DNA of 6,801 nucleotides from an uncultured Corynebacterium sp. (lineage in GTDB: Bacteria; Actinomycetota; Actinomycetes; Mycobacteriales; Mycobacteriaceae): the NCBI RefSeq assembly GCF_937999985.1, contig NZ_CALLDG010000163.1, positions 1-6,801 of the forward strand, written 5' to 3'. Each line of letters opens with the position of its first letter. Position 1 is the stretch's first letter. The translations under genes were made by a program, and so were the position numbers. Positions 6,042 through 6,801 of the stretch are shown one piece after another. The notes beneath the pieces are model-generated. The model was not told where the DNA came from. It did not search any database and saw only the letters and a list, made by a program, of their open reading frames with translations.

Positions 6042-6057
6042 TCGAACAGGCGTGCTA
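6042..6057. promoter_or_regulatory. SOS box (LexA operator), central site
   Basis: TCGAACAGGCGTGCTA matches 11 of 14 specified SOS-box positions, with a perfect left half TCGAACA and a diverged right half. It sits near the middle of the divergent lexA/divS control region, where LexA could act on both directions. Confidence 0.55.
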
Positions 6058-6079
6058 AATTTCTGAACGGGATTGAAAT

Positions 6080-6103
6080 TAGAACACCTGATCTAGTGTT
6101 CTA
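6080..6103. promoter_or_regulatory. Palindromic operator ahead of divS (SOS-like and NrdR-like)
   Basis: TAGAACAC (6080-6087) and GTGTTCTA (6096-6103) are a perfect 8-bp inverted repeat around an 8-nt spacer. The left 16 bases (6080-6095) match 11 of 14 SOS-box positions. The inner 16 bases (6084-6099) have the ACAC-8-GTGT geometry of an NrdR box and match 12 of 16 positions of ACACWATATATWGTGT. It overlaps the likely divS promoter, so a repressor bound here would block divS and any nrdR read-through. Confidence 0.5.
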
Positions 6104-6107
6104 TTAA
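6102..6107 (+). promoter_or_regulatory. Candidate -10 element of divS
   Basis: TATTAA lies in the AT-rich stretch just after the palindrome. A weak -35 (TTAGAA, 6079-6084) is 17 nt upstream; a better TTGAAA at 6073-6078 is too far for optimal spacing. It implies a leader of about 115 nt before divS. Confidence 0.3.
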
Positions 6108-6131
6108 ATATTCACAACCTGTCTGGCGCGG

Positions 6132-6236
6132 ATGGTTCACTGTGAATCGCAGCGAAGCAAGTTTTGTGCACCGCCTCGAAGGTGGTGCCGATGCGCTGCT
6201 GATATGCCGCCAATACACCAAGGAGTAAGTAGATGA
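6132..6236 (+). CDS. Possible 34-residue Cys-rich leader peptide upstream of divS
   Basis: An ATG at 6132 opens a 34-codon frame ending in TGA at 6234-6236, which overlaps the divS ATG as ATGA, the arrangement typical of translational coupling. The peptide, starting MVHCESQRSKF and ending MPPIHQGVSR, is basic and has Cys at 4, 12, 19 and 21. There is no good Shine-Dalgarno before its ATG, and the divS ribosome-binding site lies inside it. It fills most of the divS 5' leader. It may be a chance frame; the exact ATGA overlap and the absence of anything else in the leader are the reasons to list it. Confidence 0.27.
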   Translation: MVHCESQRSKFCAPPRRWCRCAADMPPIHQGVSR

Positions 6237-6616
6237 CCACCTCGACCGTACGCCCTGCAACGTCTCGCCAGTCTGCGACCTTCCGTTCTTCTGTAACGCG
6301 CGCCCGGGTGACGCGCCGCGATCGGGTAGCGCCGCTGCGTAAGCTACGGGTACTCAAGCCGGATTGGGGTCAGGTGAGTGAGGAGCGTAAATCGAACACC
6401 TACGGCTACCCTACGGCGCCGGTATCCCGTTCGATATCCAGGGAGAGGGCTGCGCGGATTTCGGGCGCTAACGAAAGGGTGTTCGAAGTGCGGCCGAGCC
6501 GTATCGAGGCGATTCGGGCGCGGGTGGATCGCGTGGTTCACTCTCCGGGTGCGACCATGGTGTCCTTGGGGGCAATGTCCGCACTAGTCGGTCTCGCGCC
6601 CATGCTTATCCCTTAA
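6233..6616 (+). CDS. divS: DivS-like SOS cell-division suppressor
   Basis: In C. glutamicum the gene divergent from lexA encodes DivS, a LexA-controlled protein that blocks septation during DNA damage. This assignment rests on position and general architecture, not on a catalytic motif. The protein is 127 residues and strongly basic: a long Arg/Ser-rich N-terminal region (1-100), with RVAPLRKLRVLKPDWG (31-46) and VFEVRPSRIEAIRARV (83-98) looking like the conserved parts. A hydrophobic C-terminal segment follows (about 106-126, GATMVSLGAMSALVGLAPML), probably one membrane helix, and the chain ends there. There is no LysM domain, unlike the mycobacterial neighbour Rv2719c. AGGAG (6221-6225) is 7 nt before the ATG. 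The gene is preceded by SOS-like operators and followed by nrdR on the same strand. Confidence 0.75.
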   Translation: MTTSTVRPATSRQSATFRSSVTRARVTRRDRVAPLRKLRVLKPDWGQVSEERKSNTYGYPTAPVSRSISRERAARISGANERVFEVRPSRIEAIRARVDRVVHSPGATMVSLGAMSALVGLAPMLIP

Positions 6617-6630
6617 GGAGGCTCCATTAG

Positions 6631-6669
6631 ATGGCGACCAGGTCTGTAGCTTCTGTCCCGTTGAGGTGA
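6631..6669 (+). CDS. Possible 12-residue micro-ORF between divS and nrdR
   Basis: The divS stop codon merges into a near-perfect ribosome-binding site, TAAGGAGG (6614-6621), 9 nt before an ATG at 6631. That frame encodes MATRSVASVPLR and stops at 6667-6669, 18 nt before the nrdR start. The Shine-Dalgarno is the strongest in the window, yet it serves no recognisable gene. It may be a leader that couples translation of nrdR to divS, or a relic of a longer ORF. Confidence 0.3.
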   Translation: MATRSVASVPLR

Positions 6670-6687
6670 AGGACTAAGCTTGGGGGC

Positions 6688-6801
6688 GTGTTGTGCCCCT
6701 CTTGCAGTTCTGAATCTTCCCGCGTAGTCGACTCGCGCTCCATCGAAATGGGCGTATCCATTCGCCGTCGTCGTGAGTGCAGCGAGTGTCAGACTCGTTT
6801 C
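6688..6801 (+). CDS. nrdR: Transcriptional repressor NrdR, N-terminal part (cut by window end)
   Basis: NrdR represses ribonucleotide reductase genes, sensing ATP and dATP through an ATP-cone domain. Only the first 38 codons are present. They form the zinc ribbon: Cys3, Cys6, Cys31 and Cys34 in MLCPSC and ECSEC, with VVDSR and the basic IRRRRE between. The GTG start at 6688 places the first Cys at residue 3, as in the family. AAGGA (6669-6673) is 14 nt upstream, somewhat far. The ATP-cone lies beyond the window. It is downstream of divS on the same strand with no terminator visible between, so at least part of its transcription may be SOS-linked. Confidence 0.95.
   Translation, partial: MLCPSCSSESSRVVDSRSIEMGVSIRRRRECSECQTRF

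Larger units (their letters stand above)
5889..6232. other. lexA/divS divergent control region (344 bp)
   Basis: This is the only stretch over 300 bp without an established gene. The lexA-proximal half holds the 11-bp tandem repeat and candidate -10 boxes. The middle (6000-6103) holds three SOS-box-like sites and is AT-richer than its surroundings. The divS-proximal part (6108-6232) is the divS leader, containing the small inverted repeat TTCAC-T-GTGAA (6136-6146) and the candidate leader ORF. Confidence 0.8.

Noticed and set aside
6616..6687. Missing LysM portion of divS after a frameshift
   Set aside because: Only about 70 bp remain before nrdR and no frame there resembles LysM.
1..6801. 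Mobile element, tRNA, CRISPR array or defence system
   Set aside because: Every long frame is accounted for by conserved chromosomal genes in expected order; no transposase, terminal repeats, spaced repeats or cloverleaf were seen.

Overview
The window looks like a chromosomal housekeeping segment from a Corynebacterium, or a close mycolic-acid relative. It is GC-rich. The gene order miaA, dapF, hflX, lexA, small LexA-linked gene, nrdR is the one I know from corynebacteria and mycobacteria. The DeoR-family protein and DapF read very much like the C. glutamicum proteins SugR and DapF. I cannot name the species. No mobile element, tRNA, rRNA or CRISPR array is visible.

Layout from left to right: a short leader with 8-bp repeats (1-80); miaA and dapF as a probable two-gene plus-strand unit (81-1914); an uncharacterised minus-strand gene with a Cys/Gly-rich tail (1911-2714), whose stop codon overlaps that of dapF; a roughly 45-bp divergent promoter region with a palindrome; hflX (2759-4213, plus); sugR (4227-5024, minus), convergent with hflX; lexA (5088-5888, minus), immediately upstream of sugR; a 344-bp divergent control region with SOS-box-like sites; a divS-like SOS cell-division inhibitor (6233-6616, plus); and the first 38 codons of nrdR (6688 to the window end).

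Functionally there are three groups. MiaA (tRNA A37 prenylation), DapF (meso-diaminopimelate for lysine and peptidoglycan) and HflX (ribosome-splitting GTPase) serve translation and the cell wall. SugR is a sugar-metabolism repressor that here stands without PTS genes beside it. LexA, DivS and NrdR form a DNA-damage and dNTP-supply regulatory group.

The least ordinary structures are regulatory. A 15-bp perfect inverted repeat brackets the sugR start and its probable -10 box. A palindrome ahead of divS has both SOS-box and NrdR-box character. A Cys-rich leader ORF ends in an ATGA overlap with divS. A 12-codon micro-ORF with a strong ribosome-binding site sits between divS and nrdR. I see no clear new multi-gene system; the novelty is in these control elements and in the Cys-tailed orphan protein.
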